From the NCBI GenBank assembly GCA_948474755.1, contig CAOLHI010001484.1, positions 124,001 through 188,000 of the forward strand: DNA of 64,000 nucleotides. Direction: 5' to 3'. The notes under the pieces are model-generated. The model had not been told where the DNA came from and did no database searches. It was given only the letters and a program-made list of their open reading frames with translations. Position numbers and translations under genes: made by a program. This DNA is from Ctenosaura bakeri (taxonomy: Eukaryota; Chordata; Lepidosauria; Squamata; Iguanidae). Below, in pieces: positions 35,048 through 48,444 of this stretch (position 1 is the stretch's first letter; every line of letters starts with the position of its first letter).

Positions 35048-35560
35048 CAGGTTGAGCCTCCCTTATCTGAAATGGCAGAAATACAAGTGTGCCATATTTC
35101 AGGGGTGGGTTTTAAAAAAAGGAAGATTTAGAATACAGTACGTTTTTAGAATACTGTATGTTTCTGGAATAGCTTTGTGTCCCATTCATTCAATACATGT
35201 GTTGTGCACGGCAAACAAGGCTGGCGAGAGATTGAGGACCAGTGAAATGGTGGAACTCCAAGTGTAGTGCTCTGTGCAAAGCCACACTTCCCACCATTTC
35301 ACAGATCCTCAGTGTCTCTCTTTCCCACCAGCCACCCACTTCCTCTTTCAAGGTGGCAACTACAGCTCCTCAGAGATCTGAAAGATGAACAAAGAGAAAC
35401 ACCACAGCTGCCACCTCAAAAGCAGAAGCACAAAGCTAGTGGCAAAAAGAGAGAGACTGAGGATCTGAGAGATGAACAAGCAGGAGCTCTGTAGCTACTG
35501 TCTTGAAGGCAGAAGGTTTTTGGAGGTCTTTGGATTTCCAGAAAAGAGAGGCTCAACTTG
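35048..35560. mobile_element. Tigger-like non-autonomous element
   Basis: The left end 'caggttgagcctcccttatc' and the reverse complement of the right end ('caagttgagcctctcttttc') are terminal inverted repeats of the type 'GTTGAGCCTCCCTTATCCGAAAT' known from Tigger-related MITEs. A TA follows at 35561-35562; on the left the corresponding dinucleotide is TG, one change from TA. Inside, 'gatctgaaagatgaacaaag' (about 35373) and 'gatctgagagatgaacaagc' (about 35462) form a direct repeat. 35216-35255 and 35289-35334 form an inverted repeat. No transposase. Confidence 0.75.
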
Positions 35561-35562
35561 TA

Positions 35563-38500
35563 ACAGTATACATGTCAGAGAAAATCCATAAAATATATGG
35601 AACTATGATTTGTCGCCTTTCCCTTGGAAGACGAAAAACAGATTTCCTGCTAGGAAGGGGCAGAAAGCACTGATATAGGCAATGGATAGAATTATTTTCC
35701 CTGCGGTGAAGTCTTCACATAAAAAAGGTGTTGTTGTCAGCCATAATGAAGTGGGTCAGATAACCATTTTCTGAAGATGGCTTGAAAAGAGCCTATATAC
35801 TTCTCAGTGACTGATTAGAACAGATTGGAAAAAAGGAGTCCCACAGCTTAGGGAAAATAATTTTAGTTTATAAGAACTTAATTGGCATGCTTCTGTATCA
35901 GCTACAATTAGTATTTAATGTTATATCTATGCATACCATGTTTCAATTGAAAAAAGACTTGATTGAGAACAAGATGATTAGATGTTTATCAAGCTATTAC
36001 AAAGCAAAGTTAAAATAGAGTCTTATGAAAAATAACACACAGTGTTAAGTCACTGCAGATTTTCATGTTGTTTTAATATTATTTGATGTTGCTTAAATTG
36101 AAAACTATAAAAAAAATCTGTAAAATAAATTCCTAAATCAACAAAGAATTAACAAAGGATCAACATACCTCTTATTAATCCAGTATCATGCTAATATTAC
36201 CATATGGTCTGAACATTCTCAACCTGAAAGTTGTTCAGAAAGGAATGAGAACAACACCCATTTTACAGACTTCAAGAGAACCAGGATAAACACAATTTTA
36301 CATAGAGCGCATTTCACAGGTTCTTCCCCAGGCTCAGGAGCAAGCAAGGTGACCTCTTCCCCAGTCAGTCCCTGTTTTGAAGGAAGGCTTGTACGGGTCT
36401 GAAAAACAAGGGTGGCCCAAATACCCTCAAACATATATTTTTTTCAGCCACCCAAAAGTAGAGCCAAAGGGATGATAACAGTCAGGGTATAGCCCTAAAA
36501 GGTTCCACAGGGACCAAATGTGCCCCCACAACCCTTGGCAGTTCCTGAACCCTGATCAAGCTCAAGATGTCCAAGTTCTAAAATCTTTTTATGTGGTAAC
36601 ATACAACTATAAGTAGATTTATTATGGCCATCTCATCAGCAAATCTTTTTTCTGTATACAAAACACTTCAAGAAAGTGGTTTAAGATGCAACCCTATGGT
36701 TGCTGGCAGGGTGTCCCCATGGGCCACAAGGATGAAATGGACCACTCTCTCCATCCACAGAGATTACAAGAGAGATTTGTGGGCAAACACAGAGATCTCC
36801 CTATGGAGGCTTCCTCCTATGTATGTACAGAAACCAATGCTGCCCTTACTTTCCTAGCAGTAGTTCCTTACAAAAAAAAGCTGTCTGGTTCCATTCTCAA
36901 TCATTTTGAATCTATCCAATTTATCCAAAACTTACCATTCTCCCAACACACCCAAGAATGGAGAGAAAGTAGTCTAGCCCTGAATATGGTGTACTTCTTT
37001 TTCTTGTCCACTTCCTCCCTCTCACTTCTGTCCTGCTGCCACAACTCAGCAGTGGTTCTTATTTCGTATTTCCTCTGCTATTGATCTTCCTTCTCTTTCC
37101 AGTTTTTCTGTTAATTAACAAGCATTACAAATAAAAATGTTTGCTCCATTGATTACCTCTCTGCAAACTGCCAGCACGGGAGTCAAGAGGACCACAAAGA
37201 TTGGTGCTATCTAGCCAATCCTAAGTAGTTATGAATAGGTTCAGAATTCAATAAAATTAATAAAAATATGCTCACTGGAAATCAGTGCCATTTTAGGGCA
37301 GTAAGCTTTCTGTGCAAAAACTCAAGAAATTAAAGGTGCAGTGCTATGCATGCTTACCCTTAAGTAGGTCTGTGAGATTTACTTCCAAGTTAAGATACAT
37401 ATGACTATGTCCTAAGATAACATTTATGATTAAAAGCAATACTTCTGCACAAAATAATAAAAGAAACAGTGAGAGAGTTAGGAAAAAAACAGCTAAAACA
37501 AGATTTCTGAGATCTAGATAGATAGGTTGAATGTTTATCCTCCTAAAGGTTTTCATCACAATGCCCTAGGGTTTTTTCTGGTTTTGTAACCCTTTCTGCA
37601 AATAAAGCACCCACTGGAATCAGTGCCTAATCCAATTTACTACAAGATAAATTACCCTTTATTGTCAAGGTGATTTCATAGTAGCATTCTGGGGAAAAGC
37701 AGAGCAAATGAAAATATTTATTTCATCATGTTTATTAATACCTGGCTGGATTATATGTGAACTAACCCAAATTTTTGTTCCTCAGTTCATAATAGTCACT
37801 AGACTTATGCCCCACATTTCTCCCCCAGTCACAACCCTATGATGCAAAACATTCCGTAAAGGTCAGCTAAGACCCCTGCCATGACAACACAAATATTTAA
37901 ATTAAAGCATTCATTTTAACCAGTTAGCATGCACAATTCAATTTATTCATTCCTTTCTATTGGCTTCATTTCATAGTTGTAGAACAATAATACGGTTTTT
38001 ATTTTTTTTAACAAGAAATATTTTTTTAAACTCTATAATTATTTTTTTTTCCAGCAGCCAAATAGTTCTGAGAGTAACTGAGCGATCACAGGATAATTTT
38101 TATTAGCATTTCAGTAGAGAGTCTCCTGCACAGAGAACGAAGTATAACTCGCAAAGATTTAGGCCATGATTGAGTGAATTTCTCCTTGTGTAATCCATAT
38201 CAACAATGGCCAACACTACAACTGGCCACAACACACATGACAAGTTTGTGGGAAAACAACCACAATCATCTCCTTTACATTAGGGAGAATAAAGGAAGAA
38301 GGAATAGGCAGCAGGAGAACAATGAAACAAGGATACTGGATTTGTTTCTTTGTTAAATGTTCACTTGCAATGAAACAAAATGCACCTTTTCAGGTTACAC
38401 ACTTCAGTCTCTTCCAGGGATGAAAGATGTCTAATTTTTAATGTTTAAAGTTCAAACATAAACACTCACACATAAAAGCTATCAAAACATACATAATCAG

Positions 38501-41193
38501 CAATTTCTTACATCAGTTCTCAGAATTCAGTTCCACTGATCCGATCCAAAAGGATGAGAGTTTTGCTTACTATGTGCTTTATAATGGCTTCCACTGCTAA
38601 AGAGACAAGCTGCTTTCAAAGCTGAACAACAGATTGTCTTTCCCAGTGGAAAAGTCTGTGGCTGAGACAGCACACAAGCCTCCACGATGCACGCGCTGTT
38701 CTCTGCTATGTGCATACCTCACCTTTTTGGTTTCCATCTGGGAACAATAAGCAACTGGTCATATACTTAATTTTTCTTTTGCTTTTTTCTCAATGATTCT
38801 TATGCAGGAGGTGCAGGGGCTAATAAAAGGGCTCAGGGGATGCAGTCTGCTGGGGATCCCTAAACCAGAGCAATGATGTTCCTATTACAAACACATTTCA
38901 CACTGTAAAATATTTTCCCCAGACATCAGTTTAGAACACACACACAAATACAAATTATTTCTATGAAAAGAGTCAGTTTCATTTGTATAATGACTAAAAG
39001 AACACTGAAGGCGTCAAACAGGTATACTATCTGCTGTATTATTGTAGTCAGATTAGAAAGGTAAACACAGTTTCCCACATCTACTAACTTCACCACTGAT
39101 TCAACAATGTTATTTGAAAAAACATTCAACATATCAGCAAAATGCAGATATTTGAAAGATCTCTACTGCCCTCTGGTGTGCAACAGCAAAGCACATTTAG
39201 GTCAATGAATATTCAGGCCTCAATTAGTACTATATTTCTTGTGAATTCTTTGTTGTGCTAGGTAAAATAAATGTTTTGCTCAGAACAATGAAAATAAATG
39301 TTCCACAGAATCAAGAGAAAAAACAGTGAGTTTGGAGGGGAAAAGGCAAAAATATTTTCATCATGCTTAGAATCAAGTTTTTATTTACTCCTCAAAAGAA
39401 ATAATCAAATCAAGGTAACCATTTGTTTGCTGAAAGGATGTACCTTACAAAAAGTTTTCATACTATAAATTTGTTTCAACTGATTTTGTAATCATTCAAG
39501 TTGCAAAGTATCCAAAATATTAATATGGTTTGCAAGTAACACATTAATTTTGTAAATAAAGATTAAAAACTCATCCTCAAAGAACAGGCTGCATGAATAT
39601 AACATCACAGGTGTACACATTTTGGGCGGTTTTCTCAGTCAGGTAAAAATTTTTACTTGCAATTAACCATGTTCCACTCTTAGCTAAGAGCACTAGGATC
39701 TTGCTCAAGATACCTTGCAGAAAATCATGAAGGCAGTGCTCCTGTGCACCAGCATTTCTGTTTCAGCACAATGTTCCTTTCCACCATGGTTATTAGATCC
39801 TTAATCTTGAGGAGTTTCTGAATCCACAACTATTCCAGGTGTCTGGATAATACTAGTAGCCAGATGTAAAAAAACAAAACAAACAAAAAAAAATCCTGCA
39901 GCCTCTTCTCTTATGATACAGCCCAGAGGCTATTTTACAGTAAAGAACTGTAAGGGGAGTTTGTTAAGTCCCAATAAACTTTCAAACATAGTAGCTCTTT
40001 GCTTCATAGTGACTCTCCACCTCTTCTCCCCACATGTCACACAGAAAAGTAACTCCTTATTTATCACTGATCCACTGCCAACATTCAATGTTGTGTTCTG
40101 GGTATACTTCAAAGTATTGGCTTTACATCTTAAGTACCTGGACCTTGCACACCTTAAAATTTAGATATACTTAACATTTGAATTCAACTATACTCTTTAA
40201 GTACAGATGGTCTCCTGATGAAACTATCTGTGAATCAAAGTCAGACTCCAAGTATACACAAAATACATCCTTGATGATTTTCTCTTAACTGTGGAACTTC
40301 TTTCCCTAAGAGATTTCTCAAAAGATTCACCAACACCTCTTAGAAGCTCTGCAGTACTTTCTTATCTGGACTGGCATTCAACTAATAGAGCTCCACAGTC
40401 ACGGTATACTTTTCTACATATTACGTATTTAATTTACACTCTGAACTAATGTTACCTGATCTCAAGTAATGGGGATATACAAATTAAATTAGCAAAAGTG
40501 TATGTTTAATAAACAGCTTCCCTGTTCACTCTGCAGCCTTCTAAAACAACAAAATATAAGAACCACTGAAACTCTACTCAGGTGGTATAAGTAGTTTAAG
40601 TAGACATAAGAGGCTGGGGAGGATTCTAGCTTCACCTTCTCCAATGTCCCTTTCCACACATTGATTGTGACAATCAGAAATGGAGAAAATTCTCTATGTG
40701 TGAAGACTCTCTAAGTGATTGCCAGTCTAGAACTGCATGAAGAGTTTCCGTACATTTAGGAGGCTTCTCTGTTTCAGACCATCTTTCTCCATGCAAAAAT
40801 GAGCAACACAGAGAGCCTCCATGAATACAGATAGTCTTTCATCTAGTGAGAACAAGCCATAGACTGAAGGCTAAGCACCCTCACTCTCATTTTGATGAAC
40901 CAAAGGAAGTCAAGAACACTGGGCACCTCAGCATTGTGGGGGGAAGAAAGAGAAGTGTTTGCCACATAAAAATGATAAAGTCCATCCAAAATCCATAGTT
41001 ATAAAATAGTCTTTCATTTCTGTGACCTTCAATTTAACCTAATAAAGGTATTACACTAAAAGAAGGATTTCTGGAATTTTTCTGATGGCTGTCATGGTTA
41101 CCTTTGCTTTTTGCCTGAAAATTGATGCAAACCCATTCAGCAAGAGCATCACAGCAGTGACTTTAAGAACCAGATGTGGCAGAAGCTTCTTAC
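35563..41193. other. intronic non-coding DNA
   Basis: Mostly unique AT-rich sequence immediately downstream of the COMMD10 COMM-domain exon. A possible palindromic MITE ('tgcttacccttaagtaggtc', 'gagatttacttccaagtt') lies at 37333-37412. The 132-codon frame at 36686-37084 has no recognisable homology. I looked for the remaining COMMD10 exon(s) in this interval by eye and did not find them. Confidence 0.5.
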
Positions 41194-41304
41194 CTTTGAA
41201 TCTTCATTGCTTATTCCAAGTTCTAATACAGCTTTAGGAGATTTTTGTTTTGCTTGGGTGGACTGAGCCATCTGAAGGTTAAGCTGCCATCCAACTGTAT
41301 CAAG
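41194..41304 (-). CDS. COMMD10: COMMD10 exon, start of COMM domain
   Basis: This 111-bp exon encodes 37 residues, from [15 protein letters not shown] to LGISNEDSK, closely matching the vertebrate COMMD10 segment that begins the COMM domain, including the conserved Trp of the VGWQLNL motif. Splice sites are consensus: acceptor ...tttatag before CTTGATAC and donor AAG|gtaaga. Both junctions are phase 0, so it joins in frame to the exon at 60500-60655. COMMD10 is a subunit of the Commander/CCC complex (COMMD1-10 with CCDC22 and CCDC93), which acts on endosomes with the retriever complex to recycle membrane proteins. The COMM domain mediates assembly among COMMD proteins. The rest of the domain must be encoded downstream (lower coordinates), and I could not find it in the window. 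No frameshift or stop is present, so the gene looks intact here. Confidence 0.93.
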
Positions 41305-42559
41305 CTATAAAACACAAATGCATTTTAAAAAAAGATACAACAAAAGTACCAATACAGCAAAATAATGTTGTAGTTTTCAAAACTGTTTGTATGGTGTGTG
41401 TGGGGGGGTAGACTGGTGTGAGCAAATACCATCCCAGACTAGAGACTGGTAAGAAGCAGTCTTAAATATCAGAAACTATTATAGGACAATCACCAAAGTC
41501 CTAAGAATAAAGAACAATGATGTTGAGGCATGTTACTGAGATGAAAACCACAGATGTTTGCTAGCTCTTAGGTCTCAAAAACATTAACTACCACAGCCTC
41601 AAAAACGCATCTGTGCTGAAAAAAAACAAAACACTTAAAAATTAGCAACAAAAAATATAAAACATGCTAACTTTTCAGCTTTAAGCATATATTTAAATAG
41701 CATTCTCCAAATGTACCAAAACCCAGTACTAAAGCAATGTCACAAATTTTACTTATAATGAGTGGGGGGGGGATTATAATCTTTATTGAATATGTATACA
41801 CTTATACTGCATTGTCAGAACCTCAAAGGCATGTATCTCCCAACGTACAGCAACGTCATATACACAATAAGAAATAAACAAGAGTTACATGAGTAGTGTT
41901 GCATAAGTAAGTGGTAAGTAAGATAACTTAAAGACTCTGTAAAGAGATATCATTGTCATCATTAAGAGATATCATTATATCAAAATCATTTCGTTGGAAT
42001 CTGGTTGAAACCAGATACATCCATGATTCCCGTCTCCGTTATTGTGTATTGAAGATTTAACTGAGAACATATTATACAGCACCATGTTATATTCTTAAGC
42101 TGTTATTTTTTTGCTGTCACAGAATAGACTAAACTAAAAATAAATATTAATTGTCTATTTCTGTGTTATAAGAAGATTCTGTTAGCAGCTGACAGAACAA
42201 ACAACAACAACAACTACAACAGAATAAACAATATCTTGTCAATCTTCCACTTTGTCTTTTATGGGTCAACTAGTCTTGTCATATTGACTATACTTATATT
42301 AAGAAGCTTCTATACCAACTCTGTAGCTCAAAGCCTAGTAACTCCCGAGTCTTTTAACTGAACTATAGTTAGATTAACATTCAACTGTAATTCTAGAAAC
42401 CTATCCGAGAGGTGAGAAAAGTGGGGGGGGAGTCAGAATTCAGAGTGATATCGGTTCATTGCTAACGGGCCTGTGGCATAATGAGTGGTTTTTAAATGCT
42501 AGAATTTATTACACTTTTTGAGGAAAAATTTCTGAGAAAGAAAGCTTGCCACTTCCAGA
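41305..42559. other. COMMD10 intron, 3' part
   Basis: Start of the intron of about 19.2 kb (41305-60499) between two COMMD10 exons. This piece is AT-rich, with a CAA-rich patch at 42195-42222 that could be a stray SINE tail. The rest of the intron contains the mobile elements listed below. Confidence 0.6.
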
Positions 42560-43262
42560 ATTTCTATTATTATTACTACTACTATTATTAGCCACATTTT
42601 TCTAGTTCAGTGTGCAAAGCAGCTTCCAACATTTTAAGACATGTTTTTTTAAAAAATCACTATATACAAAAGTTAAAAGCATCAAAAAATTAAAGCAAAT
42701 CAAAGACATAAGGCATTAAAAAAACAGAAAATCCAGGACATTATTCAAGGCCTATTCTCCTTATGGAATAAATCCTCAAAGGCTTGCAGAAACAAAAAAG
42801 TTTCCACTGTTCTGTGCAAAGACAACAAGGAAGGTGCCACTGGGAAGAGTTCCAGAGCCTAGGAGTAACCACTGTGAAGATACTCTCCTGTGTTCCCACC
42901 AGATATATCTGTTAGTGTGGTGGGACAGATAGAAGGGTCTTCTCCAGAAGATTTCGAAACATTGTCAGGTTCACACAGGAAGATATGGTCCTTCGACCAT
43001 ATTCTTGGATGTGACTCGTATAGGGCATTGTATGTTATAACCTCTGAACTGTGCCCAAAAACACATCAGCAGCTACTGGCACTGTTGCAACAAAGGACGT
43101 GCATGCTCTATGTAGCCAACCCCAGATAACAATATGGCTGTAGCTCTTTAAATCAACTGACATTTCTGAATACTCTTCAAAGGCAGCTCCATGTAGAACA
43201 TGTTAGAACAATCCAAATGGAATGTAACTCAGGCATGTGTCACAGGCCAGACAGGACATCTC
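42560..43262 (-). mobile_element. L2-like LINE 3' untranslated region (longest copy)
   Basis: About 700 bp with the ordered blocks 'aaggtgccactgggaagag', 'tctccagaagatttcgaaac', 'gggcattgtatgttataacc' and 'cgtgcatgctctatgtagcc'. These are common in reptile genomes as a LINE 3' region and match the copies at 2487 and 21735 in the overlapping part. The strand is inferred from those copies. Confidence 0.55.
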
Positions 43263-43271
43263 AAGAACATG

Positions 43272-43505
43272 TTGTTGTTGTATGCCTCCAAGTTGTTTCT
43301 GACTCATGACAACCCTAATATAAACCTATCGTGGAGTTTTCTTGGCAACATTTGTTCAGAGGGGCTTTGCTTTTGCCTTCCTCTGAGGCTGGGAGTGTGC
43401 AACTTGCCCAAGATCACCCAGAGGGTTTCCATGGCTGAGCAGGGATTCAAGCCCTGGTTTCCAGAGCTGTAGTCGAACACTCAAACCATTACACCACAGT
43501 GGCTT
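43272..43505 (-). mobile_element. tRNA-derived SINE (near complete)
   Basis: It starts at the left with the (GTT)n tail. Then 'tttctgactcatgacaaccc', 'gttttcttggcaacatttg', 'gccttcctctgaggctggga', 'cagggattcaagccctgg' (B box region) and 'caaaccattacaccacagtg' (tRNA-like head) follow in reverse-complement order. It is the best-preserved member of this family in the window. Confidence 0.85.
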
Positions 43506-46500
43506 TCCAAGGACACTTATTTCTACATGAATAAGGGTTTTTATGTGCTGTTACTTAACTTCTTTCTTATTGTTGCAAGCATTTATCTTTAACTATATGA
43601 AGAAAAGCCAAGATCAGTACCAGCCTACCTTGGGGGTTTTTTTAGTGCTGCAATCTCTATTTTCTTAGCAATGATTTGGTACGATAAAAGACCCTGCATC
43701 AATATCTGAATAGGTAATCAGCTCCTAATGGCCATACAGTTCCACAATTCTATTTTTATCAAATATTTGAAAGGAAGGTTATTTACAAATATTTTCTTTC
43801 ATACATCACATCTGTTTAGATGTGTGACTTCCACCAGGAAAAACCAAACATGTGGTGTGCCAATTTAAATGTTTTACATCAGAATGATATTTAAAGCAGG
43901 AAAGAAAGGTCTCTAATTTTTAATAGAACTGATAAATAAGTCTATACAACTGAATTTATAATTTTTAGTGAAAAATTCCCACTCCTGTTTTTGTACATGT
44001 GCTGGGCAGGGGATAAAGCCTTCTATCACTGTACTGAAGCCAGGCATCTGTGTCAGGAGGAGAGTAGTCTTTGTTAGAAAATACTGTTCAACAAAGTATT
44101 CTCTCTATAGCTCCTTCAACCATTTTCTACTAGATCAATGGGACTTCAGACACTAAGGGTCTCCCGCACAGCTCTGCCTAAACATACTGTCTCTCTAGAA
44201 CTTTCCCCATTTGTTCAATCACCAATTGTAACGCATGATCATCAATGTGTCTATGCATCTAAGCAATCAGACTATGTGACCACAGAATCTTCTTGGCATG
44301 TTTGTGGCCACGCTGAACAAGTCTTCATCTTTCTCACAAAAGAGGCTAATACCGCAATAATCTACTTGTAATCCAATAGTCTGAAATGCACATGAGATAT
44401 GGAGACAGAATAGTTATTTGGAGGAAACACCTATACATAGGCAAGAGCAACCCATAATTTTCCATTCTTCTTTTTCCTTCCAGTGTCTGTAATTCAGACA
44501 CATAACTGCAAAATTCAAAATATTTTAACTAGCAACTTACATCCTGAAATAAGATTTCTGTTAGTTCAGAAATATCAACTCTGAGTAACATTGTTGAAGA
44601 CACAGATAAGTCAGTAATGATTACAGGGCTGCCCTATGCAGAATTTCATCTAGCTCAGTACTATCTGAATCATGGATGGGGAATTTTAGAAGCCAACCTT
44701 CCAGACACTTCCATTGTCCTGGAACCCTCTCAGAGAGCTGATATCACTGGGTCCTCACCTAAAGCACCATCAAGAGCAAGTTCAAAGAAAACCTCAGCTG
44801 GAGAACCAACTTCACTTTGCATAGGCTTTCCCCATTTGGGAAAGTTTTGCAGAATTATTCAGCAAATGACTAAGAGGGGTTGGAGGAATGTTATTCCCCT
44901 CCTTAGCTGAGGTCATTTTGTTTCTCCTTCACCTTCCTTCTGTAGGGATGGAGTGAACAGACTTGAACACAACCTTGTGGCCACGGATCAATCACTCTTC
45001 CATTAGGTTGCACCTCTCCCATCCAGGGAAGAAATGCATATGGGAATGCCCAGGGCTTTAGATGGAGAATTTGTCCTGAGTCCTCATATCATGGATGCAT
45101 CAGTTTGGTGGGCCAAAAGAAATTAGGTGGGCCAAAATCACTAATCTACACTAACTGGCCCTAGGATGCTTTCAGCAAGTATCTCTTCCAGTTCCATGCA
45201 GAGGAGCCACAAAATGAACCTGGGAATCTATACGCAGAGCACACTTTCTAGAGCCCTTTTCCATATGTCATCAAGTAAGTGTAAACATCCAACTACAAAA
45301 GCAGCTATCTCTTGCAATAGGCAATCATTCCAAACTACAAAAAATAATTTAAATCGTTTCACATGGTGCAGGCAGTTTCACACATGCTCAACAGCCAGTA
45401 ACCCTGGAACATGAACTTCACCAAGCTAGCTATCCCCATGCAATGTTGTGATGCAGTTGTACTATGTAATATAAGAATGTAGGAAACAGTTTTCTTCACT
45501 GCTGTATTTTCTTTGTGACGTGCTTATGTCATCAACATTTGTACTGAGAACAAAAATAAAAGCCAAGTTTTGGATTTAATTTATAGTTTTTTTAAAAAAA
45601 AAGAAACATAGAAGTAATTGAATAATCCCACAAACTATAATACAGTTCAATAGGGTTAACAAGCAAAGGAAAAAGAAAGCAACCTTTTCACAGATTGAAG
45701 AGTGTTACTTTCCAATGCAATTCAAGTGGAATTTCATCCCCCATCCCCACCCTCATTTCTAGAAGTATAGCTATGCTTTCAGAATCTTTGATTAATGTAC
45801 CATACTGTGCCAGGGGCTTCAGAGTGGCTTACCTATTTATTTTATTGAAAGGAAGACTGAATATAATAGAGTCCATCCAATTCTGACTACTTAAGAGTAC
45901 ATGATATATGGCCATAATAAAATGGGACAAGGTATGTAGGCATAGAGAAGTGGATTACTTAAGACATGCCGAGAATTAAGAATTAAGCCTAAAGTTATTT
46001 TATATGGATCACTCTTGTAAGACAGTAAACAGATATTGTTATATGGGCTAAATTATTTACCAGGAACAAGTTCTAAGGTTAGCCTTTTAAATGCATAATT
46101 ATAAACCTTGATATTATTTCCCTGAAACTAAAACTATCTGATAGTGGGAAACTAAGTATTACCTGCTGTAGTGGAGTGAAGAATCCCCATATACCAATGG
46201 CATGTTTTAAGTTTTCAAAACAAGTGCATATGCATGTTCAGGATCTCTTTAACAGTCGAGTTATTTTATGTATGCACTTTTGCTTAACAGCACAAGTGGC
46301 TAGCTACATCAGACCAAGGCCAGTATTCTTTGGAAGAATTCCAACTGACAGATGCTATGCAGTCCAGCCAAAATTGGCCAACAGCCCATTTTCTGCAAGG
46401 CCCCTCAGTAAGACACAAGGCTTCTTTCTGAAGGCATAACATAACCCAGCTGTTTCTAAATAAAAGATGCTTGAAAATCCAGCACCCTAAAAGTGTATTT

Positions 46501-46696
46501 GTGGAACAATGAAGGAGATTGCCCCTTTAAAATTAACTTATATAAGGCTATAAATATAAGTGACTGGGGAAGTGACAAAAATACACCCTTTCTTTCCTCC
46601 AAACCTCTATTCTGTGAACCATTTTCATTACAGTAGTGCACACAATATTTTCTTTTCTTTAGAAAAGAATAGCCTGTTGTCTCTGGTAATAAACTC
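43506..46696. other. intronic non-coding DNA
   Basis: No exon, RNA gene or clear repeat family. Frames up to 97 codons show no family features. Confidence 0.5.
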
Positions 46697-46930
46697 AACA
46701 AGCAGTGTAGCACAGCAGTTAAGAGACTGAGCTTCATATCAGGTTGCCCCTAGTTCAAATCTCATCTCTTCTATGAACCTATCAAATGGAATTAAGCAAT
46801 CCACAATCTCTCAACCCCAGTCCCTCACCGTGCAATATAAGGAATTGTAATAATGACTCATCTTACGGAGTTGGTAGAACTGGTTTTTAAACAACTGAAA
46901 CTACTACACAAATGTGAAGTATCACTGTTA
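46697..46930 (+). mobile_element. tRNA-derived SINE, diverged
   Basis: 'cagtgtagcacagcagttaa' plus 'gttcaaatctcatctc' resemble the A- and B-box regions of a tRNA-derived SINE (MIR-like layout). The body decays into 'aatgactcatcttacggag'. Old and difficult to assign. Confidence 0.5.
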
Positions 46931-48183
46931 TCAGATGGCTAATGCACTGAAATAAACTGTCCTAGAATGTGGACAAAAAAAGGGGAAAAGGGTGAGGTGA
47001 GAGAAAGAACAAAGGGAGAAAAACAACACCCAGCAACATTTACATTTCAGAAAAAACTACATTTTAAAAAATGGACCCTCCTGAACTCTAACACAGTATT
47101 TCATGTGTCAAGTGCTGCAGCATGTTGGGGTCTGTTCAGCCTTCAAGCAGTCTCAATAGCAGGCATGGGCAATCCAATTCAGCAGGAACTGTACCATCTA
47201 GAAATTAAAGAATCCTAGAATATTTGAGCAATTTTGATTTGTGTGTGGACACTCACATCTCACCCAGTAACATTCTTTAACCAGAGCCCGACTAGCTAGA
47301 AATATAGATTTCAGTCCAGCTTAAGTAAAGCTCCTCAAACAGACAGGGTATCATGTTATCTTTCGGTCAGCCATGCATGGAAAACAAAACTGCATTTCGT
47401 GTATCTGTTCTTCTTCCAATATACACTTGGGGTGGAAGGGGAATTCATAACTGTAAGTCATGGGAGAAGTCACGCCTCCCCACAGTAATCTCAATGGAAA
47501 CACACACACACACACACCCCATGTTAAGAAAGCAACTGCCGGTATAAATGCTTGCTTTCAGGATTAAGACGTCACATTAACAATGAAACTTAAATCAAGT
47601 GAAACTTACTGAAACTTAAATCAAAGATTCTGCATGTAGCCTGGGGTCTCTGTAACCACATATGTTTCTGCAAGGAGGGGATATGACATGGAATGAAGAA
47701 AATGGAGCAAAATGACAGGCTATATTGTGCATTCAAAAATGAACTTAGTGTGATTTATACTGTGTTAAAATTGTCTCTGAACTAATGAGAAAGGTGACAA
47801 AAACCAACATCATTTTAACACTGGAAATCCAGCTAAGAGAGGAAGTTATGCGCCATTAAACATTAGAGCATGAGTATCTTTTTACTGACAGTGGCTATTA
47901 GCTCCTGAAAGAGCATCCTGCCAGAAACAATACTGGAAGCTACAAACCATCTGCTCTCCAACAAACTTTGCTCATTCTCAGCAAAAAGGACTCTTCTCAA
48001 AACTAACAGGTCTTCCAAAGAACCCTTCTTACTACCCCATTTCTTAATAAACTCAGTGCTGAATGTCTCTTATGCCACTAGCCTAATGGATTAGAATTTT
48101 TGACAAAAGTATTTTTGTATGAGACTTACACAGGCACATAAACATGTGTATTTTGTGGAGGATATAGAATGGGCTGAAAATTG
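46931..48183. other. intronic non-coding DNA; (CA)n
   Basis: An (AC)n run of about 18 bp at 47500-47517. No other feature recognised. Confidence 0.45.
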
Positions 48184-48300
48184 TGTGGCCCTCCAGATAC
48201 TGTTGGACTGAAACTCCCATGAACCCTTTCTAGCACAGCCAATGATAAAGAATGCTGAGAGTTTCAGTACAACAACATCTGGAGGGCTTCATGTTTCCCA
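48184..48300. mobile_element. palindromic MITE, family B (copy 4, clearest)
   Basis: Left arm 'ggccctccagatactgttgg' plus 'actgaaactcccat'; right arm 'gagagtttcagtacaacaac' plus 'atctggaggg'. The arms are near-perfect inverted copies around a short spacer. Confidence 0.7.
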
Positions 48301-48444
48301 CTCCTGATACAGACAAACAGTTACAAGTGGAACGTGCCACAAACATGTTACAAGGTGCTCTTGCGGATGTGCTAGCCAGTCTTGTTCTTTTCCAAGATAC
48401 TGAACTCCAATCCCCTCTGGGGGTTTTCGCTTAAGTCTCTTTGG

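Noticed and set aside
36686..37084. 132-codon plus-strand frame
   Set aside because: Composition is intron-like, with a Leu/Ser/Phe-rich end from pyrimidine tracts and no recognisable motif or splice support.
38990..39180. Candidate final COMMD10 exon
   Set aside because: I could not match any frame to the FSHKELFDFYNKLE-like C-terminus, and no suitable splice acceptor with homology was found.
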